From an uncultured Flavobacterium sp. (GTDB lineage Bacteria > Bacteroidota > Bacteroidia > Flavobacteriales > Flavobacteriaceae), in the NCBI RefSeq assembly GCF_951805225.1, contig NZ_OX638201.1, positions 1,054,001 to 1,118,000 on the forward strand: a stretch of 64,000 nt of DNA. The letters are read 5' to 3'. Below are positions 33,218 through 42,597 of the stretch, in pieces. Both the position numbers and the translations under genes were made by a program. The first letter of the stretch is position 1. The number at the start of each line of letters is the position of its first letter. The notes beneath the pieces were generated by a model that saw only the letters and a list, made by a program, of their open reading frames with translations, was not told the DNA's origin and did not search any database.

Positions 33218-33952
33218 TTATTGATACAATAAATAGTAATTACAACGATGACGTTTACTGCTATAATTTACGTTCAGATATGTTCCTGAAACTGGTTCTT
33301 TCCAATCTTGTCGAATGATATATAATCCTTTCATTGTTGGATAAAAAACAGCTTCACCATCTTTATTCAGAACCAATTCTTTCTCCCAATTCTCCGGATT
33401 AAAAACGCGAAGTTTTGTTCCCGATTTTGAAGGTTTTCCATCGAAAAAAGCTTTAACGGTTATTTTACCATTCTCAGAAATTGTTACTAAATCAAGCTTC
33501 TGAATTGGATTAATATCAATTGCTTTTGAATCACCAACATTATATACTGCTGCAATATAATCAACAGGCAAAACATTTTCTCCTCCCGATGCAGAGCGAT
33601 CTACAACGGGATGTTTATCATTAATTCCGATAATTCGATATTGTCCTTCATTTTTTGGAATAAAAACGGCAAGCCATGAATCTTTTTTAAGTGTAAGCTT
33701 CAATTCCTGTTCATTGCCTTTATAATCAACAATTCGCATTTTAAAATCTCCTGCTAATTGAAGTTCTTTTCCGGTATCTCTATGTCGCACGCCATATTCG
33801 TCCATACTTCCATAGCATAATTCGATGTTTACGGGTTCATTGGCTTTGCCCGAACCTTTTACATCAATCCAATAAGCGCTTGCCATTATTTTGGGACTAA
33901 CCAAATAGAGACAAAAACTAAAAAAGATCTTGATTAACAATTTGTTTTTCAT
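33218..33952 (-). CDS. DUF4198-like periplasmic protein linked to TonB receptor
   Basis: A 244-residue exported protein (signal peptide about 1-25, ending IMASA). It starts with the AYWIDVKGSGKANEPVNIELCYGSMDEYG strand pair, typical of DUF4198 proteins, which are predicted two-domain beta-sandwich periplasmic proteins often coded next to TonB receptors for metal complexes. The C-terminal half continues as a second beta-sandwich (KITVKAFFDGKPSKSGTKLRVF). It begins 23 bases after the receptor stop at 33976 on the same strand, so they are an operon. A role in uptake of the receptor's ligand is inferred. Confidence 0.75.
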   Translation of the reverse strand: MKNKLLIKIFFSFCLYLVSPKIMASAYWIDVKGSGKANEPVNIELCYGSMDEYGVRHRDTGKELQLAGDFKMRIVDYKGNEQELKLTLKKDSWLAVFIPKNEGQYRIIGINDKHPVVDRSASGGENVLPVDYIAAVYNVGDSKAIDINPIQKLDLVTISENGKITVKAFFDGKPSKSGTKLRVFNPENWEKELVLNKDGEAVFYPTMKGLYIIRQDWKEPVSGTYLNVNYSSKRHRCNYYLLYQ

Positions 33953-33975
33953 CGGATATATTCTTTTAAATTGAC

Positions 33976-36357
33976 TTAGAATTTCAAAGCAAAACTACCA
34001 ATAAACTGAGCAGGAGCTTGAGGTGTTAGTCTCACGTTCCATGCTTTTTCACTGGTAAGATTATTCACTTTAAAGCTAATTCTGTATTTTGGCTGATCGT
34101 AATATAAAGCCGCATCAAACATTTTATATTCCGGAATTGTAACCTTTGTAGTTTGCGTATTGATAACGTAAGACATGCTTCCGTAATTACCACCAAAACC
34201 AGCACCTAATCCTTCAAATTTACCTTCAGGAATACGGTAACTTAACCACAAGTTCACTGTATTTGCAGGTCCGGAAAGAGCAGGGCGTAAGCCATTTACA
34301 GTTGCATCTGCTTTGGTATATTTACTGTCATTATAAGCATAACCTGCAATTACATTGAATCCTGAAAACGGATTTGCTGTAAATTCAGCTTCAAAACCTT
34401 TACTTCTTTGTGTTCCATCCTGAATCGAATATGTAGGATCTGTAGGATCTTGTCTTAACGAATTTGCAACCTGAATATCATAGTAGCTCAATGTACCAAC
34501 AAGACGGTGCTCAAAAACATCTCCTTTTACACCAAATTCTAATTGATTGGCATGTTCCGGTTTAAAAGCAGTTCCATCAAGAGCTTGTCCGCTTTTATTT
34601 AAGAAACCATTCATGTAGTTCGAAAACAATGATAAATGATCTTTACTTAATTCGTAAACTAATCCCATTTTTTGAGAAAGTGAAGTTTGGTTGTATGGTC
34701 CTGCAGAAGTACCATTTGCACCAAGTCCGCCAGCAGTAACACCGGTTGCAATGTTGTAAACACCAAGATATTCGTAGCGGTCAACACGCAAACTTGCCAT
34801 TGCTAATAATCTATCCGTTATATTAAAAACATCAGATACATAAGCTGCATAAGTATTGTCTCTGTTTTTTTCTTTACGCAATGTTCCTTTTCCAGCCTGA
34901 GCCATTGCATTTACAATTTGCAGATTTGTTCCTGAGTTTGCTGGTGGATTTACAAAATCAAAAGTATCAGTATTGATTGTTAATCGGTCAAAATCATTGT
35001 AATTATTGTAGTAATCTAATCCAATAACCATACGGTTTCTAAACTTTCCGATTTTAAAATCACCAATAAAATTCTGTTGAAGATCTGTAGCAATAAAGTT
35101 TGTGTTACCTGAAATTACCTGAACACGAGCTGTAGTATCACTCAATGCATTAATTGCTGTAATATTTCCGTCAATAGTAGATCTTGCTCTTGAGAAAATG
35201 GTTTGCGAAGTCCATTCTTCAGAAATTTTATAATTGATTTGTCCGAAGATATTTAACATCTGAGTATTGTAAACCAAATCATTACTCATGAAAGTTCTTT
35301 CGTAAGGAAAGGCAATGTCAACAATAGATCTCGTTGTATTACTTTTATTATATGGATTGAAACGCACTACAGAGGTACCTTCTTCCTGACCAAATTCTAC
35401 ATCAAGTAACAACGATAATTTGTCTGTTATTTGGTAAGAGAAACTTGGCGCAATACTGATGTTTTTAGTAAAACCAAGATCCTGAAAACTTTTTTGTTGT
35501 GTTGTAGCACCGTTAAGTCTGAATAATGCCGTTTTATCTTCATTTACCGGAGTATTCACATCTACAGTAAGGCGATTAAAATTGTAACTTCCACCAGAAT
35601 AGGCAACTTCTCCGCCAAAATCATTGTAAGGTTTTTTAGTTACACGATTGTATACACCACCATAACTACTTGCTACACTTGCTCCAAACAAAGTTGCCGA
35701 AGGTCCTTTAATAGCCTCAATACGCTCTAAATTTACCGGATCTATTGAGGAGAAAGCTTGTCCGGCTACACCATTTCGTGCATTAGGTTCAGTTTCAAAA
35801 CCACGAGAACGAAAGGTTACACGCCCTTGATTTGCCGTCATTGGAATACCTGCACCAGGAACGTTTTTTGAAATACTTCCCAAGTCAACAGCAGATTGTT
35901 CAATTATAACTTCTTTAGAAACTGTATTGTAAACCTGTGGATTCTCAAGATTTTTAAGAGGAAGACGCGCAACATATTTACTTTCTTTTTTAGAAAATCT
36001 GTTCACATCGCCAGAAACCGTTACTTCTTGTAAAGCCATAACATTTTCTTCCGGTAATTGATAATTAACAATTGCAGTTCCTCCTGCAGTTACAGTTGTT
36101 TCAATATCTTTTTCGGCAGCTCCAAGCGCCTGAATTTTTATATGATAAGTTGCAGCAGGAATATTTTTGAAGCTGTAATTACCATTCACATCAGTAAGAG
36201 TAGCACGGTTTAATTCGACTATAGAAACAGAAGCAGAGGCAAATGGTTGACCGTCAACAAGTTTAACCTGTCCGGAAATTACGCCCGTAGATTGGGCAAA
36301 AACAGTAGTTGTGCTTACTAGTAGAGTTACCAGAAAACAGTATAAAAATTTGTGCAT
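33976..36357 (-). CDS. TonB-dependent siderophore/metal-complex receptor
   Basis: A 793-residue outer membrane receptor. Signal peptide about 1-22; a carboxypeptidase-regulatory-like domain (about 25-108: GVISGQVKLVDGQPFASASV, TLTDVNGNYSFKNIPAATYHIKIQALG); a plug domain (about 125-250: RVTFRSRGFETEP, LERIEAIKGPSATLFGASVASSYGGVYNRVTKK); and a barrel ending in FALKF. The plug has the siderophore-receptor pattern (GPSATLFG). The downstream DUF4198 gene supports a metal-related ligand. A minus-strand TATTTTTG box at 36390-36397 lies about 33 bases upstream. No Fur site was recognised. Confidence 0.93.
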   Translation of the reverse strand: MHKFLYCFLVTLLVSTTTVFAQSTGVISGQVKLVDGQPFASASVSIVELNRATLTDVNGNYSFKNIPAATYHIKIQALGAAEKDIETTVTAGGTAIVNYQLPEENVMALQEVTVSGDVNRFSKKESKYVARLPLKNLENPQVYNTVSKEVIIEQSAVDLGSISKNVPGAGIPMTANQGRVTFRSRGFETEPNARNGVAGQAFSSIDPVNLERIEAIKGPSATLFGASVASSYGGVYNRVTKKPYNDFGGEVAYSGGSYNFNRLTVDVNTPVNEDKTALFRLNGATTQQKSFQDLGFTKNISIAPSFSYQITDKLSLLLDVEFGQEEGTSVVRFNPYNKSNTTRSIVDIAFPYERTFMSNDLVYNTQMLNIFGQINYKISEEWTSQTIFSRARSTIDGNITAINALSDTTARVQVISGNTNFIATDLQQNFIGDFKIGKFRNRMVIGLDYYNNYNDFDRLTINTDTFDFVNPPANSGTNLQIVNAMAQAGKGTLRKEKNRDNTYAAYVSDVFNITDRLLAMASLRVDRYEYLGVYNIATGVTAGGLGANGTSAGPYNQTSLSQKMGLVYELSKDHLSLFSNYMNGFLNKSGQALDGTAFKPEHANQLEFGVKGDVFEHRLVGTLSYYDIQVANSLRQDPTDPTYSIQDGTQRSKGFEAEFTANPFSGFNVIAGYAYNDSKYTKADATVNGLRPALSGPANTVNLWLSYRIPEGKFEGLGAGFGGNYGSMSYVINTQTTKVTIPEYKMFDAALYYDQPKYRISFKVNNLTSEKAWNVRLTPQAPAQFIGSFALKF

Positions 36358-36677
36358 AAAAATTTAATTGTAGGTGTTTATAAGAGCCGCAAAAATAAAC
36401 AATTATTTAGATTCAGTCTTAATAAAAGCGTTTAAATAACGATAAATTAAACTTTGTTATAAAACATAAGAATTCAGAATTTGTACAAAAAGATTGTTAC
36501 AGAGTTGCTTTTATTTTATGATAAAGCTTGTAAATATGATATTGAAGTTTGAATAAGAAACGTGTAATTTGAGATTCACATGTTGTTAGATTTTAAAATA
36601 TAAGCGAAAATTATGTGTTTTTTAATATATTAAAGTAAACTAGAAATAGGCATTCGAAAAAGCTCATCAGAATATCT
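36358..36677. other. Intergenic region with receptor promoter
   Basis: This 320-base region contains the receptor's -7 box (36390-36397). The rest is very A+T-rich and shows no gene, repeat or terminator that I can support. Confidence 0.4.
36390..36397 (-). promoter_or_regulatory. -7 promoter box of the receptor/DUF4198 operon
   Basis: On the minus strand TATTTTTG (TAnnTTTG), about 33 bases before the start at 36357. Confidence 0.45.
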
Positions 36678-37007
36678 TTAAGACTCGTATTTTTTTAGTT
36701 TTTCTTTAAGTTCTTGGTTTTCTTTGGTCAGAAACTCAATTTTTTCCAATAAAGAAGCCGGAAGGATTTCGAATTGTTTATTGAGATTATGAGAGATTAT
36801 ATTTTTTCTAATATTAGCTTCAAATACATCTTCTTTATTTACGCCCAATACATCAGTAATCTTACTCCATTCTTCCTCAGTTATATCAATTACACCTCTT
36901 TCTTTTCGGCTATAGGTTGCCTGTGTCATGGCAAGACGATCTGCCATCACTTCCTGGGTTATGTCTCGTTCTAACCGTAATTGCTTTAATTTTATTTTCT
37001 TTTTCAA
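36678..37007 (-). CDS. XRE-family helix-turn-helix regulator
   Basis: A 109-residue protein. Residues about 8-65 are a Cro/C1-type HTH (ERDITQEVMADRLAMTQATYSRKERGVIDITEEEWSKITDVLGV). The C-terminal part (about 70-109) is a charged coiled coil (LLEKIEFLTKENQELKEKLKKYES) that probably dimerises. It is alone and not next to a toxin gene or phage genes, so a housekeeping regulator is more likely than an antitoxin. Confidence 0.88.
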   Translation of the reverse strand: MKKKIKLKQLRLERDITQEVMADRLAMTQATYSRKERGVIDITEEEWSKITDVLGVNKEDVFEANIRKNIISHNLNKQFEILPASLLEKIEFLTKENQELKEKLKKYES

Positions 37008-37148
37008 TAAAGAGGACTTATAGAATTTAGTGTTTGTTGTGAAAATAAAAATATAGAAAAGTATCTGAAACTTATTTTTATCAGTGTTATCTTAAGCAGA
37101 AATTAATTTTAGCTTTAAAGCCAAATATTACATTTGTAATTTTTGTAA

Positions 37149-37565
37149 TCAGCTGTATATGATTATTATAGTTCCTCCAATAATCATAATTACACCTATA
37201 ATTCCAAGCGGACTAATTTTTTCGTTCAAAAATAATACCGAGAGAATTATGGCGATGGCGACACTTAATTTATCGACTGGCGCTACTTGCGAAACTTTTC
37301 CAATTTGTAAAGCTTTAAAATAAAATATCCACGATAAACCCGTGGCAATTCCCGAAAGGCACAAAAAAATCAGGTTTTGTTTCGTTAATAAATGAATTGA
37401 ATTGGTACCGCCTCTAAAAAAAGCAATTCCCCACGCCAGAATCAGGATAATAACAGTTCTGATTGCTGTTGCCAAATCTGTATCAACACCTTTAATTCCC
37501 ATTTTAGCAAAAATTGCCGTTAGTGCAGCAAAGAATGCCGAAAGCAACGCAAATATCCACCACAT
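37149..37565 (-). CDS. Half-size EamA/DMT-family transporter
   Basis: A 138-residue, very hydrophobic protein with about five membrane helices and one EamA repeat (WWIFALLSAFFAALTAIFAKMGIKG, SGIATGLSWIFYFKALQIGKVSQVAPVDKLSV, LGIIGVIMIIGGTIII). Usual EamA proteins are near 290 residues with two repeats; this one has a single repeat, so it should act as a dimer, as SMR-like and YdcZ-like half transporters do. No second half is adjacent. The substrate is unknown. Confidence 0.85.
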   Translation of the reverse strand: MWWIFALLSAFFAALTAIFAKMGIKGVDTDLATAIRTVIILILAWGIAFFRGGTNSIHLLTKQNLIFLCLSGIATGLSWIFYFKALQIGKVSQVAPVDKLSVAIAIILSVLFLNEKISPLGIIGVIMIIGGTIIIIYS

Positions 37566-37618
37566 AATTCTTGATTTTTTGAATTGATTAAAAGCAAAGT
37601 AAATTCACGATTTAGTTT

Positions 37619-37631
37619 TAATTCTGAATTT
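37619..37631 (-). promoter_or_regulatory. Inverted AAATTCAGAATTA copy
   Basis: On the minus strand this reads AAATTCAGAATTA, identical over 13 bases to the + strand copy at 37721-37733. It lies between the EamA gene and the receptor at 37764 and may be a third binding unit for the same regulator. Confidence 0.4.
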
Positions 37632-37711
37632 TTGAAGTTTAGACCGTTTTTTTATCCGCAATTTTAATACAGTTCGAGTTTGGATATTAATAAAGCGTTA
37701 TGAATTATTTT

Positions 37712-37746
37712 ATTCAGGATAAATTCAGAATTAGGGCATTATTTTG
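37712..37746 (+). promoter_or_regulatory. Paired ATTCAG operator and -7 box, site 1
   Basis: ATTCAG starts at 37712 and 37723 (11 bp apart), and the second copy is 20 bp from TTTG (37743-37746). The same arrangement recurs at 40264-40298. This is the layout expected for an OmpR-type response regulator activating transcription. Confidence 0.55.
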
Positions 37747-37763
37747 CCGTATAAATTTTTGAT

Positions 37764-40214
37764 ATGCGTTATTTTATACTAAGCCTGATTTCATTATTCT
37801 CATTCGCAGTTGCTGCACAATCATCAAATACAAAAGGAAAAATCACAGGAAAAGTGATCGATGCCGAAACCAAAATTCCCATAGAAATGGCAATTGTAAG
37901 TGTCTATCGCACGGGAGAAACTAAAGTATTAAATGGTCAGACTACAGATCAAAACGGAGCGTTTGTTATTGAAAATCTTCCTGTTGGAGAATACAGAATC
38001 ACCGTTGATTTTATAAGTTACAAAGAAGCTTCATTCAATACAATAAAAGTGAATTCCGATTTAGTAAATCTTGGAAATATTTCTTTAGCGCCTTCGTCGA
38101 ATCAATTGGATGAAGTAAAGATTGTTTCAAAGACACAAACTGTTCAAAACAAAATCGACAAAATGATTTACAATACATCCAATGATTTGACAAGTCAAGG
38201 CGGTGTTGCCACAGATATTTTAAAGAATGTTCCGATGGTAAGTGTCGATATTGACGGAAATGTAGAGTTGCAGGGAAATCCTAATATTCGTTTTTTAATC
38301 AACGGAAAACCTTCAAGTATATTTGGCGCCAGTGTTTCAGATGCATTGCAGTCTATTCCCGCAAGTCAAATCAAAAGTATAGAAGTTATTACAAGTCCGG
38401 GCGCTAAATATGATGCCGCGGGAACTGGAGGAATTATAAACATTATTTTAAAAGAAAGCAAAGTTCAGGGAATCAACAGCAGCATCAATTTATCGGCTGG
38501 AACGCGTCTTGAAAATGGTTCTTTTAACTTAAATGCACGAAAAGGAAATTTTGGAATTGGAGTTTATTTTAGTGGAAACAAACAATTAAATACAAAAACA
38601 AAAAGTTCAAGCGATCGTATATCTTACAATGCAGAAAGAGACAGTATTAATAGATTGTATCAAAATGGTATAAGTCCTTTTACCAGAAGTGGATATCAAA
38701 CTGGTATAAATGCAAATTGGAGTATATCACCAAAAGATGAATTAACGGCTACTTTAGGTTACAATCATTTTGAGAATAATTCTTCGGGAATGACATTTCA
38801 GGATCAGACTTCGTCTTTGTCTAACGGAACAGTTTTATCGGAAATTATCAGTGAAAGAAATTCAGTAAGTAATTTTAAAAATAATGCTACAGACTGGAGT
38901 TTAGGCTATAAAAAAGCCTTTGAAAGAGAAGATCAGGAATTGAATTTTCTGGTGACATCAAGTTATGGCAGAAGTCAAAATGATGCTTCACAACAAACTG
39001 CTTTTCAGGATAATGTTGATCCTGTTTCCGGACTAAGAAGTTATAATCCCGGGAAAGATCATCAAATTGATTTTTCTCTTGATTTTGTGCGTCCGCTTGC
39101 TAAAGGATTTATGCTTGAAATGGGATCAAAAGTTTCATTGGAGAAAATCGATAATAATGTTGTAACAGATACTTTGGCGCTTGATGGATCGTATGTAAAT
39201 AATCAGGGACAAACCTATGCTTTTCAATACAAACGAAACATTTATGCCGCTTATTTATCTACTTCTTTTGCCTTGTTTAACAACTTTCTGGAAGGAAGAG
39301 CGGGACTTCGATACGAGCGCACCAATACAACTGCTGATTTCATTGGAGTTTCTATTCCGGGTTACGATACTTTTGCGCCGTCTTTTACGGTTCAGCATAA
39401 GTTTGGTGAAAATCAATCTATAAAATTCGCTTATAGTTATCGTATTGAAAGACCGGATTATGAAGAACTGAATCCGTTTTTTAATATCAGTGATCCACAT
39501 AATATCAGTACGGGAAATCCATTTTTGAAACCTGAAATAGGCAATCGTTTTGAACTTGGCTACAGCAAAACATTTGCAAATAATGCCAATATTTATTTCT
39601 CAGGATATTACCGCAGAAATACAGATGATATACAAAGTTTTACCACATTTCATCCTGTTTTGGATGTCAACGGAACACAATATACAGATGTAACTTTAAC
39701 GCAGCGTTACAATATTGGAACGCAAACTGATATTGGCGCAAGTATATTTGGGTCTATTAAAATTGATGATAAACTGAATATCAGAACCACTATTGAATTT
39801 GGAGATCGCACAACAACTAATCCGGCTTTGCCAACTGTAAGCGGCTTTAATTACAGAGCAAATCTAAATTTAAGTTATCAATTTGCACCTACAATGATGG
39901 GAGAAATTTTTGGAAATTACCGTTCTTCTCAGAAAAATATTCAAGGAGATCGTCCGGCTTCCTTTTTCTACAATTTGGCTTTGAGAAAGCAATTTTTACA
40001 TAAAAACGCAAGTTTGGGCGTAACGATGGCGAACCCTTTTAATAAATATATGAGCCAAAGATCTACCAAATACGGAGCAAGTTTTAATCAGGTAAATATT
40101 AAGGAAATTCCGGTTCAGTCTTTTGGAATTTCACTTAGCTATAAATTCGGAAAACTGGAATTTAAAAAAGGAGAATCGGACAATAATAATGATCCGCAGC
40201 AGCCAACAATTTAA
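37764..40214 (+). CDS. OMP-barrel (TonB-receptor-like) protein
   Basis: An 816-residue outer membrane protein: signal peptide about 1-18 (FAVAAQ), carboxypeptidase-regulatory-like domain (about 25-110: GKITGKVIDAETKIPIEMAIVSV, GAFVIENLPVGEYRITVDFIS), plug-like region (about 120-240: FLINGKPSSIFG, IKSIEVITSPGAKYDAAGTGGIINIIL) and an OMP_b-brl_3 barrel. The C-terminal tail is polar (KKGESDNNNDPQQPTI). It heads a + strand run leading into a YncE-like gene and a full RND pump. Its promoter and that of the next gene carry the same ATTCAG pair, so both should respond to the same regulator. The ligand is unknown. Confidence 0.88.
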   Translation: MRYFILSLISLFSFAVAAQSSNTKGKITGKVIDAETKIPIEMAIVSVYRTGETKVLNGQTTDQNGAFVIENLPVGEYRITVDFISYKEASFNTIKVNSDLVNLGNISLAPSSNQLDEVKIVSKTQTVQNKIDKMIYNTSNDLTSQGGVATDILKNVPMVSVDIDGNVELQGNPNIRFLINGKPSSIFGASVSDALQSIPASQIKSIEVITSPGAKYDAAGTGGIINIILKESKVQGINSSINLSAGTRLENGSFNLNARKGNFGIGVYFSGNKQLNTKTKSSSDRISYNAERDSINRLYQNGISPFTRSGYQTGINANWSISPKDELTATLGYNHFENNSSGMTFQDQTSSLSNGTVLSEIISERNSVSNFKNNATDWSLGYKKAFEREDQELNFLVTSSYGRSQNDASQQTAFQDNVDPVSGLRSYNPGKDHQIDFSLDFVRPLAKGFMLEMGSKVSLEKIDNNVVTDTLALDGSYVNNQGQTYAFQYKRNIYAAYLSTSFALFNNFLEGRAGLRYERTNTTADFIGVSIPGYDTFAPSFTVQHKFGENQSIKFAYSYRIERPDYEELNPFFNISDPHNISTGNPFLKPEIGNRFELGYSKTFANNANIYFSGYYRRNTDDIQSFTTFHPVLDVNGTQYTDVTLTQRYNIGTQTDIGASIFGSIKIDDKLNIRTTIEFGDRTTTNPALPTVSGFNYRANLNLSYQFAPTMMGEIFGNYRSSQKNIQGDRPASFFYNLALRKQFLHKNASLGVTMANPFNKYMSQRSTKYGASFNQVNIKEIPVQSFGISLSYKFGKLEFKKGESDNNNDPQQPTI

Positions 40215-40263
40215 TCCAAAACAGAGCAATACTTAATGCAATATTAAGATTCATAAAGGCCTA

Positions 40264-40298
40264 ATTCAGAATTAATTCAGGATTGAGATTCAACTTTG
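40264..40298 (+). promoter_or_regulatory. Paired ATTCAG operator and -7 box, site 2
   Basis: ATTCAG starts at 40264 and 40275 (11 bp apart), 20 bp from the TTTG (40295-40298) of an ATTCAACTTTGTA promoter box. The geometry equals site 1 at 37712-37746. It indicates that the YncE-like gene and the pump genes have their own promoter in addition to any read-through. Confidence 0.6.
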
Positions 40299-40320
40299 TA
40301 TTGAATTTAAATTGCTTATT

Positions 40321-41328
40321 ATGAAATATTTATCGCTGATATTGTTTTTGTTTTTCGTTCCGTTTTTGAAGGCTCAAAATATAAAGTTTTCCAAAGAAAT
40401 TAAAGTCGAAGGAGATTTGGGTTGGGATTATTTATCTGTTGATGAAACGTCACAAAGATTATTTGTTTCCCACGGAAATGTAGTGAATGTTATTGATCTA
40501 AAAACAGAAAAAGTAATAGGCAAAATATCCGATACTAAAGGAGTTCATGGTATTACAATTGCCAATAATCTTAATAAAGCTTTTATAACCGATGGAGCTG
40601 AAAATGCTGTAACGATAATCAACTTAAACACATTAGAACTTATTGAAAAAGTAGCGATCGAAGGTATAAAACCTGATGCTGTGCTTTATGATAAATTTTC
40701 AAATAAGATTTTTGTTTTTAATGCGAAAACTAACGATGCTACAGTTCTGGATGCAGCGACGAATAAAGTTGTAAAAACAATTCCACTTGATGGTAAACCT
40801 GAATTTTCGGCTACAAATGCAAAAGGATTGGTTTACGTAAATATTGAGGACAAAAATCAAATTAAAGTTATTGATGCTTCCAAATTAGAAGTAGTACATT
40901 CCTGGGATATTTCGCCGGGCGATGAACCTTCAGGATTGGCTTTTGATTCGATTAACAATAGACTTTTTAGTGTTTGTGGAAATTCAATTCTACTTGTAAC
41001 GAATGCAGAAACGGGAAAAGTTATCACAAAACTGCCTATTGATGAAGGTTCTGATGGTGTTTTTTTCGATGCAAAAAGAAAACTGATTTTCAGCTCAAAC
41101 GGATCAGGAACGCTGACGGTTATAAAACAAAAAGACAAAGATCATTATGCTGTTGTACAAACCGTAAAAACAGCTAAAGGCGCCAGAACTCTTACTATGA
41201 GCAAAGCTACAGGCGCTTTGTATCTTCCAACGGCTAGTTTTGGCAAAACTCCGGCTGCAACAAATGAGAACCCAAATCCTCGTGCACCAATTACGCCGGA
41301 TTCTTTTAAGATTCTAGTACTAAAGTAG
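40321..41328 (+). CDS. YncE-like exported beta-propeller protein
   Basis: The ATG at 40321 gives 335 residues (MKYLSLILFLFFVPFLKAQ); the open frame to 40312 uses a TTG and is not needed. After the signal peptide come six or seven ~40-residue propeller blades of the YVTN/YncE type (DETSQRLFVSHGNVVNVIDLKTEKVIGKI; NNLNKAFITDGAENAVTIINL). Proteins of this group are periplasmic or surface beta-propellers, and in Bacteroidota often sit beside TonB receptors. It is 18 bases upstream of the TolC gene, so it is in the pump operon. A binding role is inferred. Confidence 0.85.
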   Translation: MKYLSLILFLFFVPFLKAQNIKFSKEIKVEGDLGWDYLSVDETSQRLFVSHGNVVNVIDLKTEKVIGKISDTKGVHGITIANNLNKAFITDGAENAVTIINLNTLELIEKVAIEGIKPDAVLYDKFSNKIFVFNAKTNDATVLDAATNKVVKTIPLDGKPEFSATNAKGLVYVNIEDKNQIKVIDASKLEVVHSWDISPGDEPSGLAFDSINNRLFSVCGNSILLVTNAETGKVITKLPIDEGSDGVFFDAKRKLIFSSNGSGTLTVIKQKDKDHYAVVQTVKTAKGARTLTMSKATGALYLPTASFGKTPAATNENPNPRAPITPDSFKILVLK

Positions 41329-41346
41329 TTTCATATAATTCTTGAA

Positions 41347-42597
41347 ATGCAAAAGATGAAAAGGTATTTTTTTTTCATACTTGTTTTGATTCTGATTGGT
41401 TCCAAATCTTTCTCTCAGGAGAAAGATTTGTTTTACTTCATCGACAAAGCAAGAACGAATTCGCCCTTATTGGCAGATTATCAAAATCAGATTAAAATAT
41501 CAACTCTTGATAGTCTTTTAAACAGGGCTTCTTATAAAACTCAGGTAGCGGCAAATTTAAATGCAAATTACGCTCCTGTAATTAACGGTTATGGTTATGA
41601 TACGGCTTTGAGTAACGGTCAGATGGTTTCGGCGCTTGTTGGTTTTAACCAAAGAATATTAGGCAAAGGTCAAATTAGTTCGCAAGCCGAATCTTTTAAG
41701 CTAATTAAAGACGCTCTTATTATTAATAAAAAAGTAGCAGTTAAAGATTTGGATAAAACTATAATCGCTCAATATATCACGGCTTATGGCACAGAAAAGC
41801 AAATGGTATTTAATAATAAGGTTACGAAGCTTTTAAAAGAGGAAGAAGTAATTCTAAAGAAACTGACCAAAAGTTCTATCTATAAACAAACAGATTATCT
41901 GATTTTTGATGCGACTATAAAACAGCAGGAACTTACCGCTTTACAGCTAAAACAACAATATCAAAACGATCTCGCACTTTTAAATTACCTCACAGGAGAA
42001 AAAGATACATCTGAAGTACAACTTAAATCGCCTGATTTAACCATAAAACCTGATAAAGAACAAAGCAATATATTTTTAAAACAGTTTGAAACTGACAGCT
42101 TAAAAATTAAGAATGCAGACAAACTAATTGATAATAATTACAAACCGTCGATTTCAGTTTTGGGCGATGCCGGATATAATTCGAGCTTTATTTATCAAGG
42201 ATATAAAAACTTCGGTTTTAGTGTGGGTTTGGGAGTGAATATTCCTATTTACGATGGAAACCAACGAAGTCTTCAGCATCAAAAAAACAGTATGGCTTTG
42301 GCTACGAATGAAAGTTATACAAGGAATTTCAAAAGACAATACGAGCAACAATTGCTTCTTTTAAATCAAAAATTTAATCAAAGCACAGAGACTAATAAAA
42401 TGCTTCAGTCTCAGCTTGTGGTTGCAGAAGCACTTATTGAGGCTAATAAAAAACTTTTGCTTACAGGAGATGCACAGATTACCGAATACATTATTGCGCT
42501 GAGTAATCTTATTTCGATTCAGAATGCGATTGCACAAAACAGTGTCAATAATCTTCAAACTATTAATGAAATCAATTACTGGAAATCCAATGAATAA
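41347..42597 (+). CDS. TolC-family outer membrane efflux channel
   Basis: A 416-residue outer membrane factor with a signal peptide (about 1-23; start at 41347 or at the second ATG, 41356). The body has the two long coiled-coil repeats of TolC, with the recurring Ala/Leu/Gln-rich helices and the PxLADYQNQIKIS and GYNSSFIYQGYKNFGFSVGLGVNIPIYDG strands. It overlaps the adaptor gene by 8 bases, and with the adaptor and RND genes forms a complete tripartite exporter. This second channel is separate, unlike the fused one at 10356-14735. Confidence 0.88.
   Translation: MQKMKRYFFFILVLILIGSKSFSQEKDLFYFIDKARTNSPLLADYQNQIKISTLDSLLNRASYKTQVAANLNANYAPVINGYGYDTALSNGQMVSALVGFNQRILGKGQISSQAESFKLIKDALIINKKVAVKDLDKTIIAQYITAYGTEKQMVFNNKVTKLLKEEEVILKKLTKSSIYKQTDYLIFDATIKQQELTALQLKQQYQNDLALLNYLTGEKDTSEVQLKSPDLTIKPDKEQSNIFLKQFETDSLKIKNADKLIDNNYKPSISVLGDAGYNSSFIYQGYKNFGFSVGLGVNIPIYDGNQRSLQHQKNSMALATNESYTRNFKRQYEQQLLLLNQKFNQSTETNKMLQSQLVVAEALIEANKKLLLTGDAQITEYIIALSNLISIQNAIAQNSVNNLQTINEINYWKSNE

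Noticed and set aside
27298..36357. Polysaccharide utilisation locus
   Set aside because: TonB receptors are present but there is no SusD-like gene, glycoside hydrolase or ECF/anti-sigma pair next to them; the receptors have siderophore-type plug motifs.
36678..37007. Toxin-antitoxin pair
   Set aside because: The XRE protein has no small toxin-like gene beside it; the EamA gene is 141 bases away and is a transporter.
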